A program made the translations under genes and the position numbers. The notes beneath the pieces were generated by a model. It saw nothing but the letters and a program-made list of their open reading frames with translations, had not been told where the DNA came from and ran no database searches. From Legionellaceae bacterium (GTDB lineage Bacteria; Pseudomonadota; Gammaproteobacteria; Legionellales; Legionellaceae): 45,417 bases of DNA. Below are positions 17,563 to 27,824 of this stretch, piece after piece. The stretch spans positions 1 through 45,417 of the forward strand of contig CANJSM010000004.1 of assembly GCA_947477015.1 (NCBI GenBank), given 5' to 3'. Each line of letters starts with the position of its first letter. The first letter of the stretch is position 1.

Positions 17563-19005
17563 ATGATCAACTTGTTTCGTGAGCAGCCACGCCCTTTTTA
17601 CATGATCTTCATGTTGGAAATTTGGGAGAGATTCGGTTTTTATACCGTTCAAGGGATTCTCGTCCTGTATTTTATTCGATTTTTAGGCTTCAATTATCAA
17701 ACGGCTTATTACACCTTCGGTGCCTTTTCTGCACTGGTTTATGGCATGGTTGCAGTCGGTGGTTTTCTAGGTGATCGGGTGCTCGGCACTAAACGGACGT
17801 TGGTCTTGGGGTTAATTGTCCTGGCTTTAGGTTATCTGGCTTTGGCATTGGTGGATAAACAAGGGGTATTTTTTGCTCTTGGCCTGATTTGTGTCGGTAA
17901 TGGCCTGTTCAAAGCCAATCCATCTAATTTACTAGCCAAGTCATATGATGAGGGAGATCCTCGTTTGCACAGTGGTTTTACCTTGTACTATATGGCGATT
18001 AATTTAGGCGCCATTGTCGCCTTGTTTGCTGGTCCAGAGTTGTCTAGTCGTTACGGTTATTCTTACGCCTATTTTGTGAGTTTTATCGGTATCTTGCTTG
18101 GTTTGGTCAATTATTGGTTTCAACGTCATCATCTTTTAGGTATCAAAACGCCCTGTGATCAGCGGGTGATTCGTTTGTGGCAATGGGGGTTGGTTGTTGT
18201 TGGCATTGCTCTCGTCACTATGGCATCCGCTTATTTGTTACAGCACACCTCGCTGGCTAAAAATTTACTTTGGCTAATCACCATGCTGGTTTTGGGGCTC
18301 TATTTTTTTTACATGCGTCTTGAGTCTCGAGCGACACGATTGCGCATGATGGTCGCATTTGTTTTGATGCTCGAAGCTATCGTCTTTTTTACGTTATACC
18401 AACAAATGCCGATGTCATTGAATTTATTTGCCGTGAATAATGTGCATGCAACGTTGTTGTCGTTTGCGATTGACCCTCAAAGTTTTCAAGCATTAAACAG
18501 CATTTGGATCATCATCATGAGTCCGGTGATGGCGATGTTTTATTTGCAGTTAAATCAACGTAATATCACTTTTTCTACGCCATATAAGTTTGCTTTAGGC
18601 ATGACCTGTTGTGGTGTGGGGTTTCTATTGCTGTATTTTTGTCGCTATGTGCACGATGCCAATGGCATGGTGTCGTCTTGGTGGTTGGTAGCTGCTTATT
18701 TATTTCAAAGTCTTGGTGAAGTCTTGGTGTCAGCGCTGGGGGTTGCTATGGTGGCTGAACTGGTTCCTGCCAAAATGGCAGGCTTTGTCATGGGGATTTG
18801 GTTTTTAACCTCATCTGTCGCTGGATTTACGGGCGCATGGGTTGCATCATACACGGCGCTGCCCACTAGCGTGCAACCCGGTGTTGAGTCCTTGATGCTC
18901 TATACGGACGTATTTGGCAAAATTGGTGGGGTCACGTTGTTCGTGGCATTGATCTTGTGGTTGATTTCACCGTACTTAAATCGGCTTATGCTGAATAGGG
19001 ATTAG
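17563..19005 (+). CDS. POT/PTR2-family proton-dependent peptide transporter
   Basis: Protein of 480 residues with about 12-14 membrane helices of the major facilitator fold. It carries the family proton-coupling motif ExxER in LEIWERFGFY near the N-terminus and the segment GGFLGDRVLGTKRT after helix 2. It probably imports di- and tripeptides, in line with amino-acid-dependent nutrition. DtpA/DtpB/DtpT-type homologues cannot be told apart by eye. Upstream spacing to the beta-barrel gene is about 60 bases, and no clear Shine-Dalgarno sequence is seen. Confidence 0.93.
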   Translation: MINLFREQPRPFYMIFMLEIWERFGFYTVQGILVLYFIRFLGFNYQTAYYTFGAFSALVYGMVAVGGFLGDRVLGTKRTLVLGLIVLALGYLALALVDKQGVFFALGLICVGNGLFKANPSNLLAKSYDEGDPRLHSGFTLYYMAINLGAIVALFAGPELSSRYGYSYAYFVSFIGILLGLVNYWFQRHHLLGIKTPCDQRVIRLWQWGLVVVGIALVTMASAYLLQHTSLAKNLLWLITMLVLGLYFFYMRLESRATRLRMMVAFVLMLEAIVFFTLYQQMPMSLNLFAVNNVHATLLSFAIDPQSFQALNSIWIIIMSPVMAMFYLQLNQRNITFSTPYKFALGMTCCGVGFLLLYFCRYVHDANGMVSSWWLVAAYLFQSLGEVLVSALGVAMVAELVPAKMAGFVMGIWFLTSSVAGFTGAWVASYTALPTSVQPGVESLMLYTDVFGKIGGVTLFVALILWLISPYLNRLMLNRD

Positions 19006-19031
19006 GGAAAAATCATCTAATATAAAGCGAT

Positions 19032-19093
19032 CGGAGCCGCGACTTTAGGGAGCGACGCGTAAACTGCTCCGCTCCCTGACGGTCACGGTTCGG
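19032..19093. repeat. Family B dispersed repeat, inverted pair
   Basis: A divergent left copy starting CGGAGCCGCGACTTTAGGG (from 19032) faces a right copy at 19069-19093. The right copy's reverse complement is identical to the element at 14297-14321. The pair can fold into a long hairpin between the peptide-transporter and SulP genes and may end transcription. Confidence 0.8.
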
Positions 19094-19175
19094 TTTGATG
19101 GGCTAGTGCTGGGTGTCTGTTCTTTTCTCGATGGTCGAATTATACTAGCGTCCTGCTTTATTTAGATTAATTATC

Positions 19176-20837
19176 ATGAAAACAATCATTGAGTCGTATC
19201 GCGCGGGTTTATTTCAAAAAAAATTCTGGTTACCTAATATTATATCGGGTGTGATTGTCGGTGTGGTGGCATTGCCTTTGGCCATGGCGTTTGCGATTGC
19301 CTCCGGTGCGAAACCTGAGCAGGGTCTTTACACGGCGATTGTTGCAGGTTTTTTGGTGTCTGTTTTTGGGGGTAGTAAATTACAAATTGCCGGCCCAACT
19401 GGGGCTTTTATTGTCGTGTTATCCGGAATTACCAGTAAATATGGTATGGATGGCTTGCAAGTGGCCACGTTGTTAGCTGGCTTCATGTTGTTGTTTATGG
19501 GGATGGCGCGATTAGGGGCGGTGATAAAATTCATTCCTTATCCTGTCATCATCGGTTTTACAGCGGGCATTGCGGTAGTGATTTGGGTTGGTCAATGGCA
19601 ATATTTCTTTGGTTTGCCAGCACCTCATGGGGCTCATTTTCATGAGAAATTAATCGCTTTGTTGCATTCGTTTCCTCAGTTGAATCTCACTACCACGGCA
19701 CTCGCTTGCACATCGTTATTGGTGTTGCTCTATGTGAATAAAATTCCCTTTTTGAAACGTGTTCCAGCACCCTTGATAGCTTTGGTGTTTGCAACAGGCT
19801 TACAGGCTTTTTTTCATTTCCCAGGTGTGGCGACGATTGGTAGTGCCTTTGGTGGCATTCCAAAGGGTTTGCCTACTTTCCATGTGCCGGATATGAGTCT
19901 GGATCGAATCATTGAGCTAATTGGTCCTGCGTTTACGATAGCGATGTTGGGTGCTATTGAGTCGCTGTTATCTGCGGTGGTTGCCGATGGCATGACCGGA
20001 ACGCGCCACAATTCGAATCGTGAATTGATGGGGCAAGGGATTGCTAACATTGCCGCGCCTTTATTTGGGGGATTTGCGGCCACAGGTGCGATAGCTAGAA
20101 CGGCAACCAATATTCGTAATGGCGGCAACAGCCCCTTGGCGGGCGTGATTCACTCCGTGACGCTAATTTTGATTATTCTTTTTCTAGCACCACTCGCAAC
20201 GGATGTCCCCTTGGCGGTACTGGCGGCGATTTTGTTTGTTGTGGCGTGGAACATGAGTGAAGTCAAACACGTGATTAAAATGGTTCGACGCGCCCCTCTA
20301 GCTGATGTGGTGATTTTAGCCGTGACATTTATTCTCACCGTTTTTGTTGATTTGGTCGTTGCGGTAAACATCGGTGTGATTCTTGCCGTACTTCATTTTC
20401 TGTTGCGCATGGCCTCCAGTGTTGAAGTACAGCAGCAAACGGATGAGCATCTTGCACACGAACTAGAAGAGCAGAATTTATCAACATTGCCTAAAGGTGT
20501 CATGGTTTATGTTGTTGAAGGGCCGTTTTTCTTCGGGGCTGTTGATAATTTCGAGCTTGCCTTGGCGAATACGCATACTGATCCTAACGTCTTGATCCTT
20601 CGTTTAGGCTGGGTTCCTTTTATTGATATTACGGGGATTCAGGCTTTAGAAGAGGCGATTATTGATTTACAACAACGAGGCATTAGGGTGATGGTTACTG
20701 GCGCGAATGAGCGCGTTGGTGAGAAACTGCGTAAAGCGGGCGTCTTGGCCTTGTTGGGAGAGGAGAATGTGTTTGCTGACTTTTCGCAAGCATTGATGGT
20801 TTGTAACCAAAATACTTCTAGTGCGTCGTCTTGTTAA
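19176..20837 (+). CDS. SulP-family anion transporter with STAS domain
   Basis: Protein of 553 residues: an N-terminal membrane domain of roughly 12-14 helices with the conserved start ISGVIVGVVALPLAMAFAIA and the segment GSKLQIAGPTGAF, then a C-terminal cytoplasmic STAS domain (about 440-545) with the motif VPFIDITGIQALEE. SulP proteins carry sulfate, bicarbonate or dicarboxylates; the substrate here is unknown. No carbonic anhydrase gene is adjacent. A TATACT -10-like box lies at 19141-19146, but no good -35 box is visible. Confidence 0.94.
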   Translation: MKTIIESYRAGLFQKKFWLPNIISGVIVGVVALPLAMAFAIASGAKPEQGLYTAIVAGFLVSVFGGSKLQIAGPTGAFIVVLSGITSKYGMDGLQVATLLAGFMLLFMGMARLGAVIKFIPYPVIIGFTAGIAVVIWVGQWQYFFGLPAPHGAHFHEKLIALLHSFPQLNLTTTALACTSLLVLLYVNKIPFLKRVPAPLIALVFATGLQAFFHFPGVATIGSAFGGIPKGLPTFHVPDMSLDRIIELIGPAFTIAMLGAIESLLSAVVADGMTGTRHNSNRELMGQGIANIAAPLFGGFAATGAIARTATNIRNGGNSPLAGVIHSVTLILIILFLAPLATDVPLAVLAAILFVVAWNMSEVKHVIKMVRRAPLADVVILAVTFILTVFVDLVVAVNIGVILAVLHFLLRMASSVEVQQQTDEHLAHELEEQNLSTLPKGVMVYVVEGPFFFGAVDNFELALANTHTDPNVLILRLGWVPFIDITGIQALEEAIIDLQQRGIRVMVTGANERVGEKLRKAGVLALLGEENVFADFSQALMVCNQNTSSASSC

Positions 20838-20865
20838 TACGAATATTTATCCATGTCGTTCCCGT

Positions 20866-20891
20866 GTAGGTTGGGCCAAGGCTCAACCTAC
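20866..20891. repeat. Family A palindromic repeat, copy 1
   Basis: A 26-base near-perfect palindrome beginning GTAGGTTGGGCC and ending GGCTCAACCTAC, between two convergent genes. It matches the elements at 25943-26004 and 28968-29035. Confidence 0.85.
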
Positions 20892-20926
20892 AATTTCAAA
20901 CCAAAGCTTGAACGGGTATAGACACT

Positions 20927-21412
20927 CTAATCTCTAAAATTCTCAAATTGCAGCGGTAGCTCAATCTCTGATTTTCTCAATAGCGCCATGCTTTCTTGCA
21001 AGTCATCACGGTTTTTTCCGGTCACGCGAATTTTCTCGCCTTGAATCGATGCTTGTACTTTGATTTTGCTGTCTTTTAATAATTTGATAATGTTTTTGGC
21101 TACCGGTTGATCAATGCCTTGCTTGAACAACATGGTCAGGGAAAACATTTTTCCACTGTGGACGGGTTTGTCTTCCATTTCCACACCGGAAGCATCTATG
21201 CCTCGTTTTGTGGCATGGTTACGGAATAAGTCTTCTAGTTGGCGAACTTGAAAGTCCGATTCTGTTTTTAGCGTCACGGTTAATTCATTGAGCACAATAC
21301 TGGACTCAACCCCGCGAAAATCAAATCGTGTGGTCATTTCACGATTAGCATTGTCGACGGCGTGGCGTAATTCAACTTCATTGATTTCAGAAACAATATC
21401 AAAAGAGGGCAT
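20927..21412 (-). CDS. yajQ: YajQ-family nucleotide-binding protein
   Basis: Protein of 161 residues beginning MPSFDIVSEINEVE, the family signature. It also carries TTRFDFRG and IKVQASIQGEKIRVTGK, which mark the two ferredoxin-like domains. Some members bind cyclic di-GMP and act with a transcription factor to control virulence genes; others have been linked to tRNA/nucleotide binding. The ATG at 21412 is chosen, with GGAG seven bases upstream. It lies directly after the glutamine amidotransferase gene on the same strand. Confidence 0.95.
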   Translation of the reverse strand: MPSFDIVSEINEVELRHAVDNANREMTTRFDFRGVESSIVLNELTVTLKTESDFQVRQLEDLFRNHATKRGIDASGVEMEDKPVHSGKMFSLTMLFKQGIDQPVAKNIIKLLKDSKIKVQASIQGEKIRVTGKNRDDLQESMALLRKSEIELPLQFENFRD

Positions 21413-21476
21413 GTTTTTTCTCCAAGTTATCTGCGTGTATTGAACCACGAAATGATTCCGCTATCAACGCAGCGGT

Positions 21477-22325
21477 TCAAAGAGAACGAAAGTCAATGCT
21501 CAAATCAGAATCTACCAATATCATATGATGAGGCGGTACTTCCTCCCATTCCGAGGGGGTGTTTGTGAGGCGCTCGGAGGAAATCAGCACGCAATTGCGT
21601 CGCCCATCTTCTTGTAGCATATGATGATGTTTGTTTTTCACTACAAATCGACTGCCGATAGAAAAATGCAATGACTCAGGTACGATGGATCTATTGGTGC
21701 AATAGCGGCTGGCTAGCAAGCGTCGACCATCAGTGAGGCATACATTGTAGTAGGATGACTCTTTTCTGCCATATTGGTCCAGTAATTCTTCAATAGTGTT
21801 GAATGTCTCCTCTAACACGTCAGCAACAACCGATAAGGTACTTAAATCGCGACCCTTGGCCTTTTGTAAAAAAAGCCCAAACAGATGTTCGGAGTCTGTT
21901 TCCCCTTTAATCCAATTATAGATGTCGTCTTCAAGTAATCGCCGTATGTGGCGTTTAATGGTCCAAAAATTATCAATACCGCCGTTGTGCATGAGCATCC
22001 AGTTGTTATAAACAAACGGATGGCAATTGTATTGGGTGACGCCGCCCGCACTGGCTGCACGAACGTGAGCAAAAAAGGCTGGGGCTTGAATTTTTGCGGT
22101 GAGGTTAAGCAGATTGCGATCATTCCAGGCAGGCGCAATCGACGTAAATAAGGCGGGAGTGTTATTGATGTGTGGCGCGTACCAACCTAGCCCGAAGCCA
22201 TCACCATTGGTTGGAATACTCGATTCGCGTGCATGCAGGCTTTGCATGATGATCGAGTTAGTGGGTTTAACAAGTACGTCCTCGAGCAGGAGGCTATGGC
22301 CTAAGTAGGCAACTAGTCGACACAT
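21477..22325 (-). CDS. Class II glutamine amidotransferase (YafJ/EgtC-like)
   Basis: Protein of 282 residues. The start ATG at 22325 places Cys at position 2, the N-terminal nucleophile exposed after Met removal, and AAGGA lies six bases upstream. Further hallmarks are the segment NGDGFGLGWYAP, HVRAAS and MHNGGIDNF. It probably releases ammonia from glutamine or hydrolyses a gamma-glutamyl bond. The partner or substrate is unknown because no synthetase domain is fused and no ergothioneine genes are adjacent. It is divergent from eno and may be cotranscribed with yajQ, about 65 bases downstream. Confidence 0.92.
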   Translation of the reverse strand: MCRLVAYLGHSLLLEDVLVKPTNSIIMQSLHARESSIPTNGDGFGLGWYAPHINNTPALFTSIAPAWNDRNLLNLTAKIQAPAFFAHVRAASAGGVTQYNCHPFVYNNWMLMHNGGIDNFWTIKRHIRRLLEDDIYNWIKGETDSEHLFGLFLQKAKGRDLSTLSVVADVLEETFNTIEELLDQYGRKESSYYNVCLTDGRRLLASRYCTNRSIVPESLHFSIGSRFVVKNKHHHMLQEDGRRNCVLISSERLTNTPSEWEEVPPHHMILVDSDLSIDFRSL

Positions 22326-22338
22326 AATCAATCCTTGA

Positions 22339-23691
<1,353 letters not shown>

Positions 23692-23749
23692 GTGTAAAGT
23701 AGATGGTATGTTTTTTGGGATGACTAGGATACCGTTTGGAGCGCTCTAG

Positions 23750-24907
23750 ATGTCCAAGCTTACGCTAAGTAATGCGAATAAGGACTCCCTGATTAAACAG
23801 GTGGTCATTGATGTGGCCACAGGAATGTGCGTTGCTGATGACAGGGAGCCTGTGGCAATAGGGCTGATTGCCTCTACGTTTGATTTTATTCATCCTTTGT
23901 TGTCACAACCCATTCTTTATCCATCCAATGGCTCGTACGTTTATGAGTACGATGATTTGGATGGACTCCTTGATGCTGCAAAATTTGTATATGCAACGTT
24001 GATTCAAGTTGAAAATCCTCAAGCTTGTGAATTCCACATTAGACCTTCTTCCCGTTTTGTTCGGTTAAAAGAGCACTATAAAATACCTTTTTCAATTAAT
24101 CATAAAAAACAGGCAAAAGAGTGGATTAGCCTTGAGCAGTTTAATGCCATGATTTCACGTTTTAATGGTATCACGTTTCAATATCAAGATACCCTTGAAT
24201 TGCAACAACTCGTTATGTTAAGTCACCTGCCCGCTGAGGTAAACGCTGATTTATTGTATCAAACTGATCTTGAGATTCTTGACGTGTGTAAACAGGTTGA
24301 TGATCTTAATAAGTACGAAATTCGCTACATTAATCGATTTATCGGCTTCGGGGTGTATGCGCGACAAGACATCGCAGAAGATGAATGGATCACGCATTAT
24401 TGTGGTTTGAAAAATACCACTACCGATGTTGGCGGATCATATGCGTTTGGTCAAAAACGAGATGCGCTTAATCTTCGAATTGAAGCATTCAATTTTGGAA
24501 ATCTATCCAGATTTATCAATCATGCGCCCAAAAAGGCTCATCTGTCGCTCAATAACGTGCCTCGCGGTGCTCTGGACTCGAATGCTGTGGCTGAAGTGCA
24601 TGGTTTGCATGGCAATGATGTGATTGTGTATCGAGCAGACAGAGCGATAGCAAAGGGTGAGCAGATATTGATTAATTACGGCGAAAAATATTTTCCAACC
24701 GAGACCGATATGCTGTATATAAAGAAAAATGGCCATGTTGTTTGTTCCAAGAACAACATAATCAATGAGTCTCGTCAACAAAGGCAAGAGAGTTTACAAT
24801 TCATGGTGCTCCATGGTGCTAAAGAGGCTCAGTGGCGATTAATGGAGAAACCACTGATAATCTTGGTGCTCAGCTTGTTGTGTTCATTGCTCATCACTCG
24901 TCATTGA
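23750..24907 (+). CDS. SET-domain protein, putative lysine methyltransferase with C-terminal membrane anchor
   Basis: Protein of 385 residues. A SET domain occupies about residues 187-315. It has an IGFGVYARQDIAEDEWIT start (SET motif I type), the SAM/active-site segment SRFINHAPKKAH (Asn257-His258) and the closing GEQILINYGEKYF with Tyr310. The first 180 residues are not recognised. The last 18 residues (368-385) are strongly hydrophobic and could be a tail anchor. SET domains are mainly eukaryotic; in bacteria they occur in secreted effectors that modify host chromatin or cytosolic proteins, as well as in intrinsic enzymes. GGAG lies eight bases upstream of the ATG. It sits between eno and ftsB, which are normally adjacent. 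Substrate unknown. Confidence 0.85.
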   Translation: MSKLTLSNANKDSLIKQVVIDVATGMCVADDREPVAIGLIASTFDFIHPLLSQPILYPSNGSYVYEYDDLDGLLDAAKFVYATLIQVENPQACEFHIRPSSRFVRLKEHYKIPFSINHKKQAKEWISLEQFNAMISRFNGITFQYQDTLELQQLVMLSHLPAEVNADLLYQTDLEILDVCKQVDDLNKYEIRYINRFIGFGVYARQDIAEDEWITHYCGLKNTTTDVGGSYAFGQKRDALNLRIEAFNFGNLSRFINHAPKKAHLSLNNVPRGALDSNAVAEVHGLHGNDVIVYRADRAIAKGEQILINYGEKYFPTETDMLYIKKNGHVVCSKNNIINESRQQRQESLQFMVLHGAKEAQWRLMEKPLIILVLSLLCSLLITRH

Positions 24908-24943
24908 TTTACTGCAATTGTCGTGCGAATGGATCGAGGTCAA

Positions 24944-24972
24944 TTTAAAAACTGTTGAATCGGGTATATAAT
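24944..24972 (+). promoter_or_regulatory. Predicted sigma-70 promoter for ftsB-petABC
   Basis: A perfect -10 box TATAAT (24967-24972) is preceded, with 17-base spacing, by a weak -35 box TTTAAA (24944-24949). It would give transcription starting about 10 bases before the ftsB ATG, so either the leader is very short or the in-frame ATG at 25005 is used. Confidence 0.5.
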
Positions 24973-24989
24973 ACCTAACCACGTCCTGA

Positions 24990-25274
24990 ATGGATTCTCA
25001 TTTTATGCGAATGATCGTTATTTTTTTAATTGTCACGCTCCTTGGTTTGCAATGCAAATTATGGATTGGGGGTGATAGTGTTGCGCATTGGTTACTTCTT
25101 GAAAAAAAACTAGTGGCGCAAGAAGAGGACAACAAAAAATTAGCGGCGCTTAATCAGGCTCTTGAGGCCGATATTGCAGAGCTTAAATCAGGTGATCAGG
25201 CCTTGGAAGAACAAGCACGGTTTGAGTTGGGGATGGTGAAAGAGAGTGAGACTTATTATCAATTTGCTGATTAA
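24990..25274 (+). CDS. ftsB: Cell division protein FtsB
   Basis: Protein of 94 residues: one N-terminal membrane helix (about 5-25), then a periplasmic coiled coil with leucine heptads (about 35-70), and a short C-terminal segment EQARFELGMVKESETYY that matches the FtsL/DivIC family. FtsB bridges FtsL and FtsQ in the divisome. Location downstream of eno agrees with the usual gammaproteobacterial order. An ATG at 25005 (starting MRMIV) would give a shorter 89-residue form. Confidence 0.9.
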   Translation: MDSHFMRMIVIFLIVTLLGLQCKLWIGGDSVAHWLLLEKKLVAQEEDNKKLAALNQALEADIAELKSGDQALEEQARFELGMVKESETYYQFAD

Positions 25275-25307
25275 GCACCGCATGATTTAAAGAGAGTTCG
25301 ACATTCA

Positions 25308-25898
25308 ATGAGTAATAATGACGACAGTTTAATCGATGAAACGCGGCGCAGTTTTCTCAAAAAAGGGGCTTGTGCTCTCGGAGGCGTAGGTGCGTTATGT
25401 GCGTTGACGCCTTTTGTTTCATCGTGGCTGCCCAGCACAAAAGCATTGGACGCAGGAAAATCCGTTCGAGTTGATTTAAGTCAAATGAAGCCTGGGCAGC
25501 AAATCACCGTTGAGTGGCGTGGAAAACCGGTCTGGATTATTCGACGCACGTCGGCCATGCTGGCAGACCTTGATGCTCATTCTGAACAATTGCGCGATCC
25601 AGACTCGCATGTTGAACAACAGCCTGATTACGCACGAAATTCATTTCGTTCAATCAATCCTGAATATCTTGTGTTGATTGGCATATGCACCCATCTGGGC
25701 TGCTCACCGAAATATAAACCCTATGAAAAGAATCTCGGCCCTGATTGGCCGGGTGGATTTTATTGCCCGTGCCATGGGTCACGGTTTGATCTGTCAGGCA
25801 GGGTATTTAAATCCATGCCCGCACCCATCAATATGGAAGTACCGCCTTATCGATTTATTAATAAACAGGTTATTTTGATTGGCGAAGATGAGCGTTAA
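25308..25898 (+). CDS. petA: Ubiquinol-cytochrome c reductase, Rieske iron-sulfur subunit
   Basis: Protein of 196 residues of the cytochrome bc1 complex. A twin-arginine signal/anchor (TRRSFLKKG, Arg13-Arg14) is followed by one membrane helix. The Rieske cluster ligands are in CTHLGC (Cys127, His129, Cys132) and CPCHG (Cys153, Cys155, His156), all intact. AGAGAG lies upstream of the ATG. It is separated from petB by about 190 bases containing a family A repeat, where the genes are usually nearly contiguous. Confidence 0.97.
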   Translation: MSNNDDSLIDETRRSFLKKGACALGGVGALCALTPFVSSWLPSTKALDAGKSVRVDLSQMKPGQQITVEWRGKPVWIIRRTSAMLADLDAHSEQLRDPDSHVEQQPDYARNSFRSINPEYLVLIGICTHLGCSPKYKPYEKNLGPDWPGGFYCPCHGSRFDLSGRVFKSMPAPINMEVPPYRFINKQVILIGEDER

Positions 25899-25942
25899 CA
25901 CGTGATCCGTCTGGGCTTAGAAGGATTTGACTTAGTTCAATT

Positions 25943-26004
25943 GTTGGGCCAAGGCTCAACCTACGAATTTGATGTAGGCTGGGCCTTGGCCCAGAACGAC
26001 CTAC
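25943..26004. repeat. Family A palindromic repeat, paired copy within pet operon
   Basis: One element at 25943-25964 (GTTGGGCCAAGG followed by CTCAACCTAC) faces a degenerate inverted element starting GTAGGCTGGGCCTTGGCCC at 25974. Together they can form a hairpin between petA and petB. Confidence 0.83.
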
Positions 26005-26088
26005 TACGGAATCGAGTTTACAACAAAAGAAACCGTCGTTTGCAAAGACGGTATTGCAACTGGCAACTTTAACAATGGCTAAAGTCAC

Positions 26089-27297
26089 ATGAAAAAGTTA
26101 CTCAAATGGGTCGACGCACGTTTGCCGCTTTCAAATACTTGGAAGGCTTGGTTTACTGAGTATTATGTTCCCAAAAATTTAAATATTTATTATATCTTTG
26201 GTGTTTTGGCCTTATTGGTGCTGCTGAATCAATGGGTAAGTGGCTTATGGTTAACCATGTTTTACACGCCGTCGACGGCTGAGGCATTTAATTCTATTGA
26301 ATACATCATGCGTGATGTCAATTATGGCTGGTTGTTACGATACTTGCATTCTACCGGGGCCTCGGCTTTTTTTATTGTATTGTATTTGCATATGTTTCGT
26401 GGATTGCTGTATGGCTCATACCAACGTCCCCGTGAATTGGTTTGGCTGTTGGGAATGGCGTTGTTTATTTTGTTAATTGCAGAAGCGTTCTTTGGGTATT
26501 TGCTGCCTTGGGGGCAAATGTCCTATTGGGGTGCGCAAGTGATGACCTCTTTATTCACAGCTATCCCTTTCATCGGTGATACGTTAGTCATGTGGTTGCG
26601 TGGAGATTACTCTGTTGGAAATGCCACTCTGCAACGATTTTTTGCCTTGCATGTGATAGCCTTGCCCGCATTAATGGTGTTATTTGTTGTGTTGCACCTT
26701 GTCGCCTTGCGGTCTGTGGGCTCAAATAATCCACAGGGGATAGATATCAAGGGACATCTCGATAAGACAGGTAAACCGCTAGATGCCATCCCGTTTTATC
26801 CGTTTTATGTTATCAAGGATTTTTTGGCAGTGTTAGTGTTTTTACTGTTGTTTTTTGCGGTGGTGTTCTTTTTTCCGGACATGGGCGGGTACTTTTTGGA
26901 ATCAGCTAATTTTGTGCCTGCGGATCCCCTTTCTACGCCAGATAAGATTGCACCCATTTGGTATATGGCGCCTTTTTATGCCATGTTGCGCGCAGTGCCG
27001 GATAAGTTATGTGGTGTTTTGGTGATGATGGCTGCTTTGCTTATTTTATTGTTCTTGCCTTGGCTGGATAATAGTCCTGTTCGTGCCATGCGTTACAAAG
27101 GGATATATTCAAAAATAGCACTCACGGTGTTGGTGTGCAGTTTTATCATGTTGGGTTATTTAGGAACCTTAGATATCACGCCTATTAGATTGTATTTAGC
27201 ACGAGCGGGTATCGTGGGTTATTTTGGGTATTTTTTACTGATGCCAATTTATTCTCGCAAAGAAGTCGTTTGCAATGTCCCGGATAGAATATCGTGA
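26089..27297 (+). CDS. petB: Ubiquinol-cytochrome c reductase, cytochrome b subunit
   Basis: Protein of 402 residues with about eight or nine membrane helices. The haem ligands are His87 and His101 in the second helix and His188 and His203 in the fourth. The Qo-site motif usually written PEWY reads PIWY here, a variant also seen in other gammaproteobacteria. It ends with a GTGA overlap onto petC, so the two are translationally coupled. It oxidises ubiquinol and passes electrons to the Rieske protein and, through haems b, back to quinone. Confidence 0.97.
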   Translation: MKKLLKWVDARLPLSNTWKAWFTEYYVPKNLNIYYIFGVLALLVLLNQWVSGLWLTMFYTPSTAEAFNSIEYIMRDVNYGWLLRYLHSTGASAFFIVLYLHMFRGLLYGSYQRPRELVWLLGMALFILLIAEAFFGYLLPWGQMSYWGAQVMTSLFTAIPFIGDTLVMWLRGDYSVGNATLQRFFALHVIALPALMVLFVVLHLVALRSVGSNNPQGIDIKGHLDKTGKPLDAIPFYPFYVIKDFLAVLVFLLLFFAVVFFFPDMGGYFLESANFVPADPLSTPDKIAPIWYMAPFYAMLRAVPDKLCGVLVMMAALLILLFLPWLDNSPVRAMRYKGIYSKIALTVLVCSFIMLGYLGTLDITPIRLYLARAGIVGYFGYFLLMPIYSRKEVVCNVPDRIS

Positions 27298-27824
27298 GGC
27301 GATTTTGCTCATTATTGCTTTGCGTTTTCATTGTATTGGCGATGCCCAATGCGTTTGCCGCAGATAAAGAAGCACTTCAGCGGGGGCGGGCTTTTTTTAT
27401 GAATTATTGCGCGGGTTGTCATTCGTTGAAATACATGCGCCCACCAAACCAAATCAGCATGCCACCAGCGGATGCGCGCCAGTGGTTTGGTCGAATGCCG
27501 CCTGATTTATCCTTAACGGCGCGAGCTCGAGGCCCTGCTTGGATACGTACTTACCTCACAAGTTTTTATCCTGATGCATCCAGACCCTTTGGAGCAAACA
27601 ATACATTGATGCCAGATGTGGCAATGCCGAATGTCCTCTGGCCGCTGCAAGTTAACAGTCATTTGCAGGATGATCTCGACGATCTGAGCTCGTTTTTGGT
27701 GTATGTTGCAGAGCCTGCAAGCCTCATTCGTTATCGACTTGGTCTTCTTGTCATGGCTTTCTTAGGCGTTTTTGGGGTGTTAATTTGGCGTTTAAAAATC
27801 CTATGCTGGCGAAATATTTGTTAA
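27294..27824 (+). CDS. petC: Cytochrome c1, compact form
   Basis: Protein of 176 residues from a GTG start that overlaps the petB stop. It has a signal peptide ending AFAA, a haem-binding CAGCH (Cys39, Cys42, His43), the axial Met in MPDVAMPNVLW (Met111), and a C-terminal membrane anchor (about 148-168). Most gammaproteobacterial cytochromes c1 are about 230-250 residues. The loop after YMR and the segment between LQ and the DLSSFLVYVAEP helix are both much reduced here. Catalytic features are intact, so it is likely functional. Confidence 0.93.
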   Translation: MRRFCSLLLCVFIVLAMPNAFAADKEALQRGRAFFMNYCAGCHSLKYMRPPNQISMPPADARQWFGRMPPDLSLTARARGPAWIRTYLTSFYPDASRPFGANNTLMPDVAMPNVLWPLQVNSHLQDDLDDLSSFLVYVAEPASLIRYRLGLLVMAFLGVFGVLIWRLKILCWRNIC

